A stretch of DNA of 64,000 bases, from assembly GCA_008973525.1 (NCBI GenBank), contig WACJ01000350.1, positions 248,001-312,000 on the forward strand, given 5' to 3'. The stretch's first letter is position 1. The number at the start of each line of letters is the position of its first letter. A program made the translations under genes and the position numbers. The stretch is from Stenopsyche tienmushanensis. Its lineage: Eukaryota; Arthropoda; Insecta; Trichoptera; Stenopsychidae. The notes beneath the pieces are model-generated. The model was not told the DNA's origin, made no database searches, and was given only the letters and a program-made list of their open reading frames with translations. Shown here piece after piece: positions 45,901-58,000 of this stretch.

Positions 45901-48900
45901 GTTAAAAGACAAAAATTTTGATCTGACATTCGATATGAAACTTAGATATCATAATTAACAATAATATCTGCGAAGATTGATATGTTAGTATCTTTTTAAT
46001 TAGTTCATTTATGAAATTAGGCTATTAAAAAATAAAATTAAAAATAGTCTTCAACGTTTTAAATTATTAATCTAGCTTCTTTGCTTTTAACATAGCCGTA
46101 TATTCCTAATCGTAGTCTTATGAAGTACATAATTTAGACATTATAAAATAAACGGTATGGCGAAGAGGGCTCCGCTTCCAGACAAAGTTCCTGCCCTAGT
46201 TATGTATCATCAGGGAGCAAAGCCTTCACCTCCTCAGCACGCATATTTATGTGGCCAACCTAAGGCGCATAAACGTGATTTATGGTGTGAACTGGGAGTT
46301 TGGGCGCATTAAAGATATATCGGATGTCTACAGTTTCTCAAATCGTTTCCACGTACCAGCCTTTTATTGATACTCGAAAAACCGGATTTGAGTATCAAAT
46401 GCACCTTGTCGTTTGCAAGCCCAAATAAAATAGGGGTGGAATTGAAAAATGCGATGTGGTCTCCGGCTCGTATAAATATATACACAAACAACCGCTTAAC
46501 TCGAAGCTCACTGGAGATAATTTCCCGCTCCTGGAAAATGCCATTGGAAACGTTTCCGACACATTTCACCTTAAGAAGAACCCGGAAAATATTTTGATAA
46601 ATATCCACCCCCTGTCAGTGGGCTATGAATTGAATAGTGCCATTTACTGCATTCACATAAAAATGAGATTGAAATCAGCCATTCGTATAATCTATCATAA
46701 ATTGTATCAAATATTATTGAAATCGATTAATTATATTGTTATTGGGTAATTTCAAATCAAGCAATTTGTGGCAAAGAAGTGCTTGAGTATTTAACATAAA
46801 AATCCTATGTAATTTAAGATTCGTTCCAATGTTATTTCATGATAAACCGATTGGAAAAGTAAGCTTAAAATATCTTTTCACATATGAGCATTGATGATAA
46901 TCCGTTTCGTTGATATATAATTATGAACTAAAAAACGTATCTTTTTGGCATACAAAAGATTTTTATAAGTGTTTAGGATTTCTATAAGTGTTAAGAAAAC
47001 AGCATTATTAAATGCTAAATAAGCTAAAAGCTTGAGGATCTTTGGGCTTGTTTGTGTGTGCTATTAGGTGTTGTAACCAGGATACTCTAAAGAGAACATA
47101 TAATTACACCGTCAGTAAGTCACTATTAGGCAGAATTTGTGGTGATCATATGTTAAAATTTCAAATATGAACAGTTATTTTCATGAAAGGTGGTGTTTTT
47201 CATAGTTGGTGTGTGATTGACGATCGAGACGACTGATCCTTGATGACGTATGGATGGTCAGCGGTAGGAAGTCTGATGATTGATTCAGCCAAATACCTTG
47301 AAAGCCTTATCTTTGACGAACACTCACCCGCTTTATTCCCCCTTTGTGACATTTTCCCGAGTATCTCTTCAATTTTTCTATCCCCCCAAGTCCCGTTCAA
47401 AGGCATATAATATACTCTAGGACCGATAAAATATTTATAATGCGAAAGTAATTCCTGTGTGCTTTATGGCTTGGATTTAATCGAAATGAATAGCTTTGAA
47501 GTTAATTGTTCCCGATTTAGAATTGTGTAGTAAAGGTAAAATTGCTGGGAATAAACCAGATTGTTTGGAATCGTTTCGGGCATGTTTATCTTGTTTTGAA
47601 ACAAAGATAATTCGATTATAATCAAGTAGAATTTTTGATACCCACAGGGAAGTTAAATAGCTGTTTTGGGATATTGTGGGTTATTAAATTTGGTAAATTC
47701 ATCATCATCAAAATATGTTATAAATATTTGATTTTATTTTGGATTAAACTATGAATGCATACAAAATCTCTTTTCCCACGTGCAAAATAAGAGGGTACAT
47801 AGGTTATATTATGTATTATATGACGCAATATAGGAAACAGTGCAAAATTATTTTGATAAATAATGCAAACGTATGTTCATTCATATGTACGTTTTTTTAA
47901 TTTTTTATAACCGTGTTAAGGTGAAAAAAGTGTAAATTTTCTACAAAGTGTTTATTTCAAAGCAAATTTTGGATAATGTAGGATTTGATTTCATTTTATC
48001 TGTTATTGAAGGTTGGCTCCACTTAATCAAAAAAATATTGTAGATTTATTGTATTTTATAATCGTTCCATATTTATTTTCTAAATATATGTACATACAAA
48101 AAATAATTTGATGATATTCCAAAATTGAACTGAGCTGTAAGTCCTTCGGCTTATTACTGGGTGACTTTCAATTTTTCGCGGTCCGAAAAAAAAACACGTC
48201 GAGTACACAAGCGATAAATTAACGTTAAAGCGTGAAAAAAGCGAACGACGAATATTAGTATGGTGATTAATCATCCCCAGTTTACATAAAAACTAATAAC
48301 AGTTGAAGAATGAGAGGGAAGTTCATAAATTAAAAAAGTGACCCCTAAAAAATTCGTAAGTCTTCCTCAAGACAACCGCGATCGATTTGATATTCGCAAA
48401 AACACAAGGATTAAGAACATCGCAAAGCAAACATAATTATACTAGGTCACGCAAATTTTCCGGAGACATATCTAGAAAGCATTGAAAAATGTCGGAACAT
48501 TTTCCAGTCCCAACCCCTGCTTATTTGTGGTATAAGCTGACGCACCGAATCTACCCCAGTATTTATTATATTGTAAGTCTCGTAAATAAAAATATGTATA
48601 ATATATGTACGAATATGCGTGAATCTTCTTTTTCGTGTTATGTTCCACCGAAGCGGTAGACGGAAGAGAAGATAAGTATGTCGGTTTATGAGCAGAAGAC
48701 AAGCAAAAGAAACATTTTCAAAGGGGCTGTTTAAATTAAGCTTCATCTGCAGAAGACTCCGCGGAAGGTTCTGAAAAGAATAAAAACTTGAATTGCGTCC
48801 ATTATGCATTATGCTGTGTAATTCATGAGTACCGTTATTTAATCTGAATAATAGTATTAAGGCTTTAAGTACATTAGCAACGAAGCTTTTCTATTTTTAA

Positions 48901-49200
48901 CCAAAATATGTCTTTATATAATATTTAAGCATTATAAGATAATTTTGCATTTGCGGAGCTGTAAATGTACCTAATTCATTATCGATATTTAATTATTAGC
49001 AGTACCATAACAATGCTAATGAAGTATAACACTCGAAATAATTTAGCTTTATTCGCCAAACGGATTTAAATCTTCTCGATTTAAGTATTTTTTTCTAAAC
49101 ACAAATATAAAATATTTTTGTATTTTAATTTGCAGTCAAAAATTATAGAATCACATGGAAAATAGAAAGACGAATATTTAAATGCTATACAATAAGTTTT
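42951..49200. other. Non-coding DNA with several GC-richer patches
   Basis: Patches lie at about 43900-44660, 46170-46620 and 48440-48800. Overlapping frames on both strands (97-120 codons) are unrecognised. A degenerate repeat core at about 42965-43020 relates in reverse to 24425-24480. A minus-strand frame at 47406-47200 ends its plausible part at a GTGAGT splice-donor-like site. Confidence 0.4.
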
Positions 49201-49219
49201 TATTATTTTTTTTTATAAA

Positions 49220-49730
49220 AAAAAAATTCTAATTGTTAACAAAACAGTGTTTTCTTCATCTAATTGTTCAAAAAAAAATTTTTTGTTTGTCCATGTTAAA
49301 GTGTTTGAAAATGAATGATACCCTTGCAGTCCCACCAAAAAAGACAAAATATTTTTTTGTTGTTATCAGGCTTGATTTTAGGGGTTGGTTTGGCTACCTG
49401 ACTTTTCGATAGTCATTGATTTTTGCATCCATAATTAGATTAAAAACCTCATTTCTTATCTTTAGTATTTTTTCAGATTTCTTTAAACACTCGACCATGA
49501 GTATCTGAGGTTGGCCAATATTTTTACTATAGTTGCTGATGGATTACTTTCGATTTCAGCAGTCAGTGTGGCGGTATTCACCTTAGGCAGTCTTTCACTT
49601 CCAAGGCAATTTTTTTAATCAAAATTTCAAGATCGAAATTTCTGGAACCAATTTTGTAATTTGCGAACACTTAAAATATCGCCCAGTATATCCCAAATAT
49701 TTTTATTGGCGGCGTATTGCAGTCTCTTTT
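49220..49730 (-). pseudogene. Mariner transposase relic, minus strand
   Basis: From about 49722 down the minus strand reads QYAANKNIWDILGDILSVRK, then LQNWFQKFRS, a stop, NFD, then after a frame change RLPKVNTATLTAEIESNPSA and TIVKILANLRYSWSSV. Further on come KPTPKIKPDNNKKIFCLFWW and DCKGIIHFQTL, a stop, HGQTK, then EQLDEENTVLLTI (to about 49225). This is the mariner order: RWF..FRSGNFDLKDEPRSGRP, the second helix-turn-helix, then PTPK..LH.KKVLL.VWWD.KG.IHYELL.P.QT....Y..QLD. The first catalytic block (TGDE) and everything after the QLD region (HDN.RPH and the third Asp) are missing. Multiple stops and deletions make it inactive. Confidence 0.85.
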
Positions 49731-49734
49731 TAGA

Positions 49735-51424
49735 GAAAAATGATAAAGCATTAAATTTCGAATAAATTCTTCACTCGGCAAAAATCGATTTATTGTAAAT
49801 TGGGCTATAAAATTTTAACTTGGAAAATCACAATTTATTCTTGATAAATATATTTACCGAAAGAGTATAAAATACGACATAAAAGTGCGGGAGCCTAAGT
49901 GCAACTGATCTCCAAAAACGGCCAAGCAATAAAACGAAAACCTTATTGGGCTCTAATTATATAATGAAAATGTAAATTTAGCATTATTTTCTATGAAATG
50001 TAATCCATTTGACGAGCTAATTAACTAATTTTGCCTATTTATAATCGGTTCAATTCTAAATACGTACATAGATAGCTTTTCAATGACTGTATAAGCAAAA
50101 CATAGATATCAATGATACTGAATAGGATCATACATTGCTTCGATGCGTGCATAGTAGCGCTGTTTGATATGACACAAAGCAATTTTAAATTCGCATTTTG
50201 ATTGCTAATCGTCGAAATTTACTGGTTAATTTTATTTCATCGGTATTATTTCGATAGGAGCATATTTCAATGGGGAGCTTCATATGTGCATTCAATGAAA
50301 TCGCATTATAGCTTTTAATAGGATTGAAATTTTAAAATAGAAGTTTCAGTGATTGAATGCTATTATGCACACCATTTTCATGGATTAATAGCATGTCAAA
50401 AAAATGGAAAAATTACACTTTCTTGTAAATAAATTTACTGTGAAATAGAGTGGCGAATGCTCCCCATGTTGCGTGTCGCAAGGTGGCTCAGTTTAAATTG
50501 CATCTTCACAGAGTAAACATTTGATGTTGGGGTGTATTTTTTTGGTGTCGTATCTCTAGAATAAATCGATGGTGTATCAGATGTATGTGATGGAGCAGAG
50601 AGAAGAGTCGACAGATAAAACAATACGTGTCTTGGTGAGTGGCAGCTCACTAATGCTCCGCTCCGGTGAAGCATTGGAGCTTTTTTTGAGCTTTCAAACA
50701 CGTCGATCAAACGAATTTCGTAATCCGCTTATATCTCCCGCAAAAGGGCAAGCTTTCACATCAGACTTGAGAACGTATCCTCGCCAACAATCGTGTATAA
50801 ATATTTTTCATCTTTGTTTGAGTTCTGCTCCTCATATTGCATATTTAAAGGCGTGCGTGCGAGCTGAAAGCTCCCACACTGGTGGTTTGATTTATGGGTG
50901 CATTTGAGCAACTATGTATTCTGAACGACTTAATGGATGCTTTTTTTATCGGAGAAAATTATAGAGCCTATAATACAACCTTTCATGCTCGGATTATTTT
51001 ATGAAAATATAGCTTCCAATAATTTTGAATAGCATACCGTAAAAACTCAAAATTCTCTGATGCATTTTATTTCATCCAAAATTAAAGCCATCAACGCTCA
51101 ATAAATCATTTTGCAAGTATTCTGGTGCTATTTGGATGAAGTATAATATACATTTATTTATTTGTTGTAAATTTACATTGGGATCGAACTTTTATGTTTC
51201 ATTGTACAATCATATTCTACGTAGATCTAAATAGAAGTTATACCATCGCCATTATAGTCCAGCTATACACAGTCCACGGCAAGATTAATGTTTCTTCAGT
51301 ATCCATTTATAGAAAAAAAATTCGTCCATATTTATATCATACATTCACCATTTCATACACTCGATATTGAAGACAATATGATCTCTGGATTTTGTTTGTG
51401 AATACCCCAGCCCAACGGATCACT
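49735..51424. other. Non-coding stretch
   Basis: Includes a GC-richer patch at about 50440-50900 with unrecognised overlapping frames (112 codons +, 91 codons -). Nothing else was recognised. Confidence 0.4.
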
Positions 51425-51500
51425 TTTTCATATGGTGTATTAAATACATATCATCGGAGCGTACGGGTGTTTTTAGCACAATAAGGATAATATTTTGAAC
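51425..51500 (+). repeat. Short dispersed repeat, copy 2 of 2
   Basis: CATATGGTGTATTAAATACA, then TATCATCGGAGCGTACGGGT, then TTTAGCACAATAAGGA matches 17819-17885. It is followed at 51508-51518 by an 11-base G run. Confidence 0.7.
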
Positions 51501-54500
51501 TTGATTTGGGGGGGGGGGAAATGTACAATTTTGTATAATTTGTAAAATACGACTGCAAAGTCATATCAGTTACTATAATCCAATTGAAATACGAAAATTA
51601 ATTTAGATGCACTAAATGCGTCTTTTAGAGCAGATTTTCGTAATTAAATTAAAGTCTAAAGGTAATTTAAACGAAAGTTTCCTTCGAATTTGACTGGCGA
51701 GCGCCCCGTCGGATTTATTATTAAATCTCGCTAAGCTCTCTCGAAAGACTTTTTCTGATAAAATTAATTTTATATCGATGTAACTGCCTCTCAAGATAAA
51801 GGTTTTTTCCCGGCTAGAAATCTGCAGCAGATGTGTTTGACTTTAAAAAATGATTTCGCGTACATTATCCCAAAAGTGAAGTGGCATTTTTTTGGCACCC
51901 GCTTGATAAATTAGCATGCATTTGTAAAATATAGCCTTTTCCCAACTTATTTTCATATATATATATATAATATGCGACGTCATCGAAACTTCTTCCAAGT
52001 TTCATATTTTCGTCTCGAAATGCCTAATCTTCCATATTTTTAATAACAGCCTCCCCGCTAAGCTTAAGGCGCCTTTTATCATTTTTACTGACTCTATCGA
52101 AATATAATCTTTATGGCTTTATTTATCGCAACGCTTCGCGATTGTGATCATGATCAAACTTGTAATGGGGTCATAAAAATGAGCATAACTCGAAAATCTC
52201 TTGAACCCATAAAACGTAGATGTCGAGCAGATGAAATTATTAAGTTGGATTTAGAGCAAGATTGGCTTATTTGAGAGGCCTCTGAAGGCGCCCTTACATC
52301 CCTTCGCCTCGCCAATGTGCGATAAGGGTGCAATGGATTCAATTTAATAATTTCGATAAATTGTTGACATAAAAATAGGCACACATATCGGTTTTATGTA
52401 CATATAAAATATTGATGGGCAATCGTAATATTGGCCGTAGTAAAAAATAAGCTTTTATCAAAAATCCCAAAACAAGTTTATATTTATTTCGATTAAAACC
52501 AATTTTGGATCAATTGTTCAATACCACATAACATCGATCAGTAATCGTGATAATATACATTATATACATATAATTTTAGTAAATATTTTTTTCAACATTT
52601 TTTATAACTATTTTTTGTTAAAAACGTATAGATCTTTCAAATGGATTGATGACTTGATTGATTCTACCATGACTTAAAAAGATTATATTCAAGAAAACCA
52701 AGAGCACGAAGATAAAGAACCAACCAGTTCAAGAACTAATATAATAAAAAAACTTGACTTGTTTGGATATCAGTGGATTACTTAAGATTACCGTGTCTGT
52801 CGAAAGAAAGACTTAATTAGTCTTTGATTTACGATTTGGCTGAATCCCTTTGTCTTGCAATTCCTCCAACATCTTCTATATATATATATATTTTTTTTTT
52901 TGAGGTGACTTGTAGCAGTATTTTTTATGAGATCATTACCAATTATTTTAATATGGTTTTTCATGCGAATATATATTTTTAAAATATGACTGCCAGTCAT
53001 ACCTATAGATTGGAACTCACAATGATTGAGTTAAAAATCAAATCGCTTACTTTAACATTTTTCTTCTCAATTTGGGGTCGTTTTTTGGCAATTCCTTAAA
53101 AAAAATCCTATGGAATCTGTGGATTTTTAAAGTTTTCTCATCATCAGGTCTTATAATCCTACTTTTCTGATTCCTTTTCAAGATAGATGTTAGAATATTT
53201 CATATTTTGGGATTCTTTAACATTTGAATATTCTGAAATAAGTACTGTTTTAGAAAAATTTAATAAAATTAATCCTTCACTATCACAAATATTGTTGAAC
53301 GATCGTACGAAGCTATTTTCTAAATTTTCCAAAGAAGAGGGATGCATTTTGTATAAAATCGAAACTGTGATATATAAGTATCGTGCTATACGAAGGCTGA
53401 GGGTATATCTGAATGATTCTGGATATTTTAGAACATAAACAGGGTAAAATTATAATGATGCAGGATGAAAACTCCAACATTTTTGATGACAAATTATTAT
53501 TAAAATTAAGCTTGAAGAATTTCTAAATATTATTTGAACGTATCAGTTCCCAATGCCAATCATCAGATCAGTGTATATTAATTTTAAATTGCAATTAAAT
53601 GAAATACAGTATGTAATGGCAAATTAAATTAATTAATAGTTTTTACATTATTAGGGCATACATTTTCCATATTGGATTTTTATAGTATATGAGAAGGCTA
53701 AACGATATGACAATCTGTCGTCGGATCCATTTGAAGGATTAGCAATGTTTTTTATCAATGTTTCTCCATTATCATTTAAAGAGAATTGAAGCCATGGCAT
53801 TGCTACGACGTAGCTCTAATCTGCAGTTCCTCAGAGTCTTTTTTTCATATAATGGAAAAGCATTTTGTCTGGCGATGGGTTAGAGGAGCAACGACACGGC
53901 TCTCGTACTACTTTCTGGGCTAATGATCGGCTAATGCGCAATGGCCGCGCCCTCTGCCCAAAGTGATTCTAGATTAACGACATCTCACTTGGGCCTCCCC
54001 TAAAGATTAACTGTCACGCCAAGGCCCCTTATTATCCTGGCATTATTACCAGTGCGCACTGCTTGCTTTCTGCCTTAGATCATATTGGTATGGACGTCCA
54101 TGGGTGACCTAATCATTATTGGATTAAACTATTGCGACATACAGCCACGTCTGACGTTAATGCTCCCTCCATGAGAAATTCAGTTGCCCTTCCATATACG
54201 AAGAAAATTTACTAGCTTAGCCATATTGTGGGGAAAAAACTCCTACACTAATCTCATTTACAATAAGAAATCAAATACTTTTGGACAATAATAAAGATAC
54301 TGCAGTTTCCTCTGATTAGCACATTCCGGATCGCTGTGTTTCGTATGAAGTGTTGACTAGAGTATGTGCGCCAAAAATATGCATCCACAAAGACTTACTG
54401 CATAGGTTTACATAAATATAAATAAACATAGGATACATATAAGACATAAGATAAATATAACAGTGATTTTCAATCTGTGGCGCGTACGTATAAGATACAT

Positions 54501-54870
54501 AAGCGATTAACCTATTAAAAATTATTCAGCTTCATCTTTATGTGGGTTATAAAATAGATAAAAAGCAGAGCAAAAAAATGCACAGACAGAATTTGACACC
54601 CTCACGTGTCGTATGGGACGAAGAAAATATAATTCATACGTCGAAATTATATTATTTTTTGAGCAAATTACAAAAAATGCGTTTTCGCGAACACACAATT
54701 TAATCCTTTAAGGGTCGTTTCTACCTTGTTAGGCCTAAAGAGATCGGTTTTTTTACAATTTTTTATTCAAAAAGTATTAACTATAGATTATTGATATTTA
54801 GTATGTTCACTAGGCAATCTTAATTAAACATAAAAATATATATTTTAAAGTTTGACATGAAGTGGGAGTG
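51501..54870. other. Non-coding DNA with simple repeats
   Basis: Holds a G11 run (51508-51518), (AT)n tracts at 51955-51970 and 52877-52890, and a GC-richer patch at about 53790-54180. A ~20-base word CGTTTCTACCTTGTTAGGCC near 54718 recurs as CGTTTCTGCCTTGTTGGGCC near 21966. No gene was recognised. Confidence 0.4.
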
Positions 54871-54879
54871 GGGGGAGCC

Positions 54880-55090
54880 ACGTATGACATTCTTCACCAT
54901 TTAGTGCTATTACGACTACAGATTAAAAAGTTATGACGGTTTAAAGGTGAAATATTGGGTATTTTTTCAACCCAAATTCTATGCCAACAACCTTGATATT
55001 TAGAATATAAGGCTTATGTGTGAAACGTAACAAAAGATCTCCCTAATTCCCAAAAAAAAAAATTGGTCTATGCGCAAAACATCTTGTGTA
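54880..55090 (-). mobile_element. Terminal fragment related to the 33.4-34.4 kb TIR element
   Basis: On the minus strand from 55090: TACACAAGATGTTTTGCGCA, then TAGACC, then TTTGGGAATTAGGGAG, TACGTTTCACACATAAGCC and AAAAAATACCCAATATTTCA. The 33.45-kb end has TACACAGGGTGTTTTGCACA, TGGACC, TTTTGGGGGTTAATC, TATGTTTCATACATTGTCAC and AAAAAATACCCTAAACTTCA in the same order. Only one end was found. Confidence 0.6.
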
Positions 55091-58000
55091 AATTAATATC
55101 AAATTAATTTTACCATCAGTGCTGGTGAGCCATACTAAGTCTGTATGTCAAATAAGATCGAATATACATGATTTGCTTCACCAAACTATGTTGAGAACCA
55201 CTGCTCTAACCACGAAGCCAGATTTATACAATTTCCTTACGTTGTATCTACAGTTCATTAAGATAAACACGGTTGGAGTAATTAGCTAATCCATTTGCTC
55301 AACGAAGTCGAACAACATTCACTTCTTCTCATTACATAATCTGGCCAATTGAAATGTGTTCATTTCATCAGTAAAAATCATTTCATATTATATCATGTAT
55401 GAATAAAATGTATCTTAGCTCAATTTTAGAAGCGATTGCTAATATTTGGATGAACGCTAAAATCGATAAACGATGTTGAGTATATAAAACAGACATTTAT
55501 ATGTGCTTCCATCAACAAAAATTGTTTTATTTTTATTATTGATTTTTTCTTAAAAATGAACTTTTTTAACAAATTTATTTCTATATATAATGCAAAAAAA
55601 TCTTAGGGATATATTTGAAAATATTCTTGGAAAACGTTACATATTCAGCATGAGCATGAGCGTATGGAAATCGTTACACCATTCTTAATAGAAGGGCTCT
55701 GTTCATTTCTTTCTTAAACTTTTTGGAAATGGTCGCCGCGAGGGTTATAAAATGACACCATCTTGAATAAAGGATAGAATCTTTCTCAACTGAAAAATAA
55801 AAAAAGAACTACACCCTAGCACGCGAATGCTGAAAATTTTGTATTTGATCTTTTAGAGGTAAAATATAAACAGAGTGTGTTGTTTGTCTGTTTCTCTCGT
55901 GATATTTCTTTGACCTTTCACCCTCATACGGGTCACGGAGTGTAAACTTAATGCGGAGCATTTTCTTTGACTGTGCCATGGGGTTACTATTCGGTTGTTA
56001 TGTCATGGCAGTTTTCATCAAAATAAATATAAAAATACATTTAGGTTATATTATATGCTGCATGGCGCTTCGTACAAAAGTCTCAATGTTCTCGACGAAA
56101 TTCCGTATGAAAAATGTATGAGAGTCTTAAAATTGATATTAGTTTTGGCGAAAGCGCTAAATTTACTCGATTTTAAATGCGGCATAAAATTCTCGTTATT
56201 TTTAATACGTCGCATAATTAAAAATGCGTCGCTGGCGAAAATGGAAGAAAAAGAAAGAGGAAGACATTTTCATTAGAAGATGGCTAACAAATTATGGAAA
56301 TAAGCATTATGTATCCACACCATAAATTTTAAACAATGGACCTTAATGTGATGGAAGACGCTTTTCTTAAAATTATCTATTTATTATGCCATTTATAATT
56401 TTGTCTGTGCGCAAGAGTACTCCTTAACGTTGCCGAAAATATTCATTTTATTATAGCAACCCCCGAGAAAAATATTTTTTGTGTGTGCCCTATAATTTTT
56501 TCGACCTAATTTCAACGCTTGAAGCCAAAATAATTCGATCATACAAGCTTTTAAATGCTTTGATTAATTAATTTTAGTAAGTTTTGAAAGCTATTTGCAA
56601 CAAGTTTTCTTGGTTTCACGTATTGGCGCTACACGCGCCAGACTTGTTATCAACTTTATTGCTTAAGAATTACAGAATACTCAATCAAATTATAATTGAA
56701 TCGAAATTTAAATATATTTTTATCATACATTGCAAAATGGTTATTCTTATTTTTGTGTTATTATACTGTTAAAAACACCAAAACCACATATATTTTTTTA
56801 ATTTTTGGCTCAATTTTGTTAAAAGTTTACTGATGAAATTATAGACAAATACTGGGAGAATGAATTTCTTTTTTTTTCAATCTTTGAGCCAATAAAAAGA
56901 TAAACGAGAATGGCGAAACAATATTGTGAGTATAAGAGCAACTCTGGAATGCACTTTTGAGTGTTACGTGGGTTTTTATATTAATACTAGTTCGGCAATA
57001 CTCTTGCAAAAAAAGGAGGAACTCAACTCCAAGTACTGTTGAAAGGTTTTTCCAATAAAATTAAAACGGTTGTCTCTAATAGAAGAAATTAAGATCTTCA
57101 AAGAAAATTCACTCAATCTTTGACAAAAAAACATCCATACTTCTTTTTTTAATTTTCTTTGGATTTTTCACATTGCAAATAAAGCAAAATTTTGATTTCA
57201 AAACATCCAGTATTTTATGGAAGTTTTGCAGTATTATGCATGAATTTATGATATTATCTGTTGTTTTCACAAGTCATGCTTTGATGTGCAAAAGTTTCAC
57301 TCTCGTTGGCTGAGAGTTTCATTTTTCATAAACGAGGGTTAAATTGCGCCAAGCTTTCGTTTGATTTCATTTCAAACGCGAGAGGAAAACTTTGTGAAAA
57401 TTATTCGCCGAGGGTTGTTGACGGCTCTTAGTTGAAATTGCATACCATATCTGCAAGAAAAATCAACATATTCGCCTGCAAAGGGATGTTTTATCATATG
57501 AAACCCAGCTCGTACAATATTAACTCAGTTAAGGGAGACGCGTGTGCGTGAATAAACACCATAGCCCCCCATACGCCGGGCTTGTACAATTTAATCTCCA
57601 TAAAAGAGCTATTTTGAGATAATCCCAGTTCAAAGCAATTTCCACGAGCAGCGTCAGCACATTCAGACTCTAAAACTGGCCTGAAAAAGTCAAACGAGCT
57701 CGCTTTCGAAGATCGACGATTAAACAATAATGGCGATCGATAGCGATTGACAGTGAAACCATTTAGAAAACGGCCGTAATGGAACTCAATAATTGCATCG
57801 CACAGAACCAATCTCCCGCATCGACGCTCATCTTATCTAAAACTATCGAAACCTGCACTATCAGAACCCAATCTTTTTTAACATCCCCATAGCGTGAATC
57901 CAATCGTTTATGTATCATCTTTTATTTGCCTACAGAGAAGGGGCGCAATTACAACCAACCCCAACGCGCTGTAATCCAATTATCGCATAATGTCGTACGC

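Noticed and set aside
48447..48809. 120-codon open frame, minus strand
   Set aside because: Unrecognised, overlaps a second minus-strand frame, no supporting signals.
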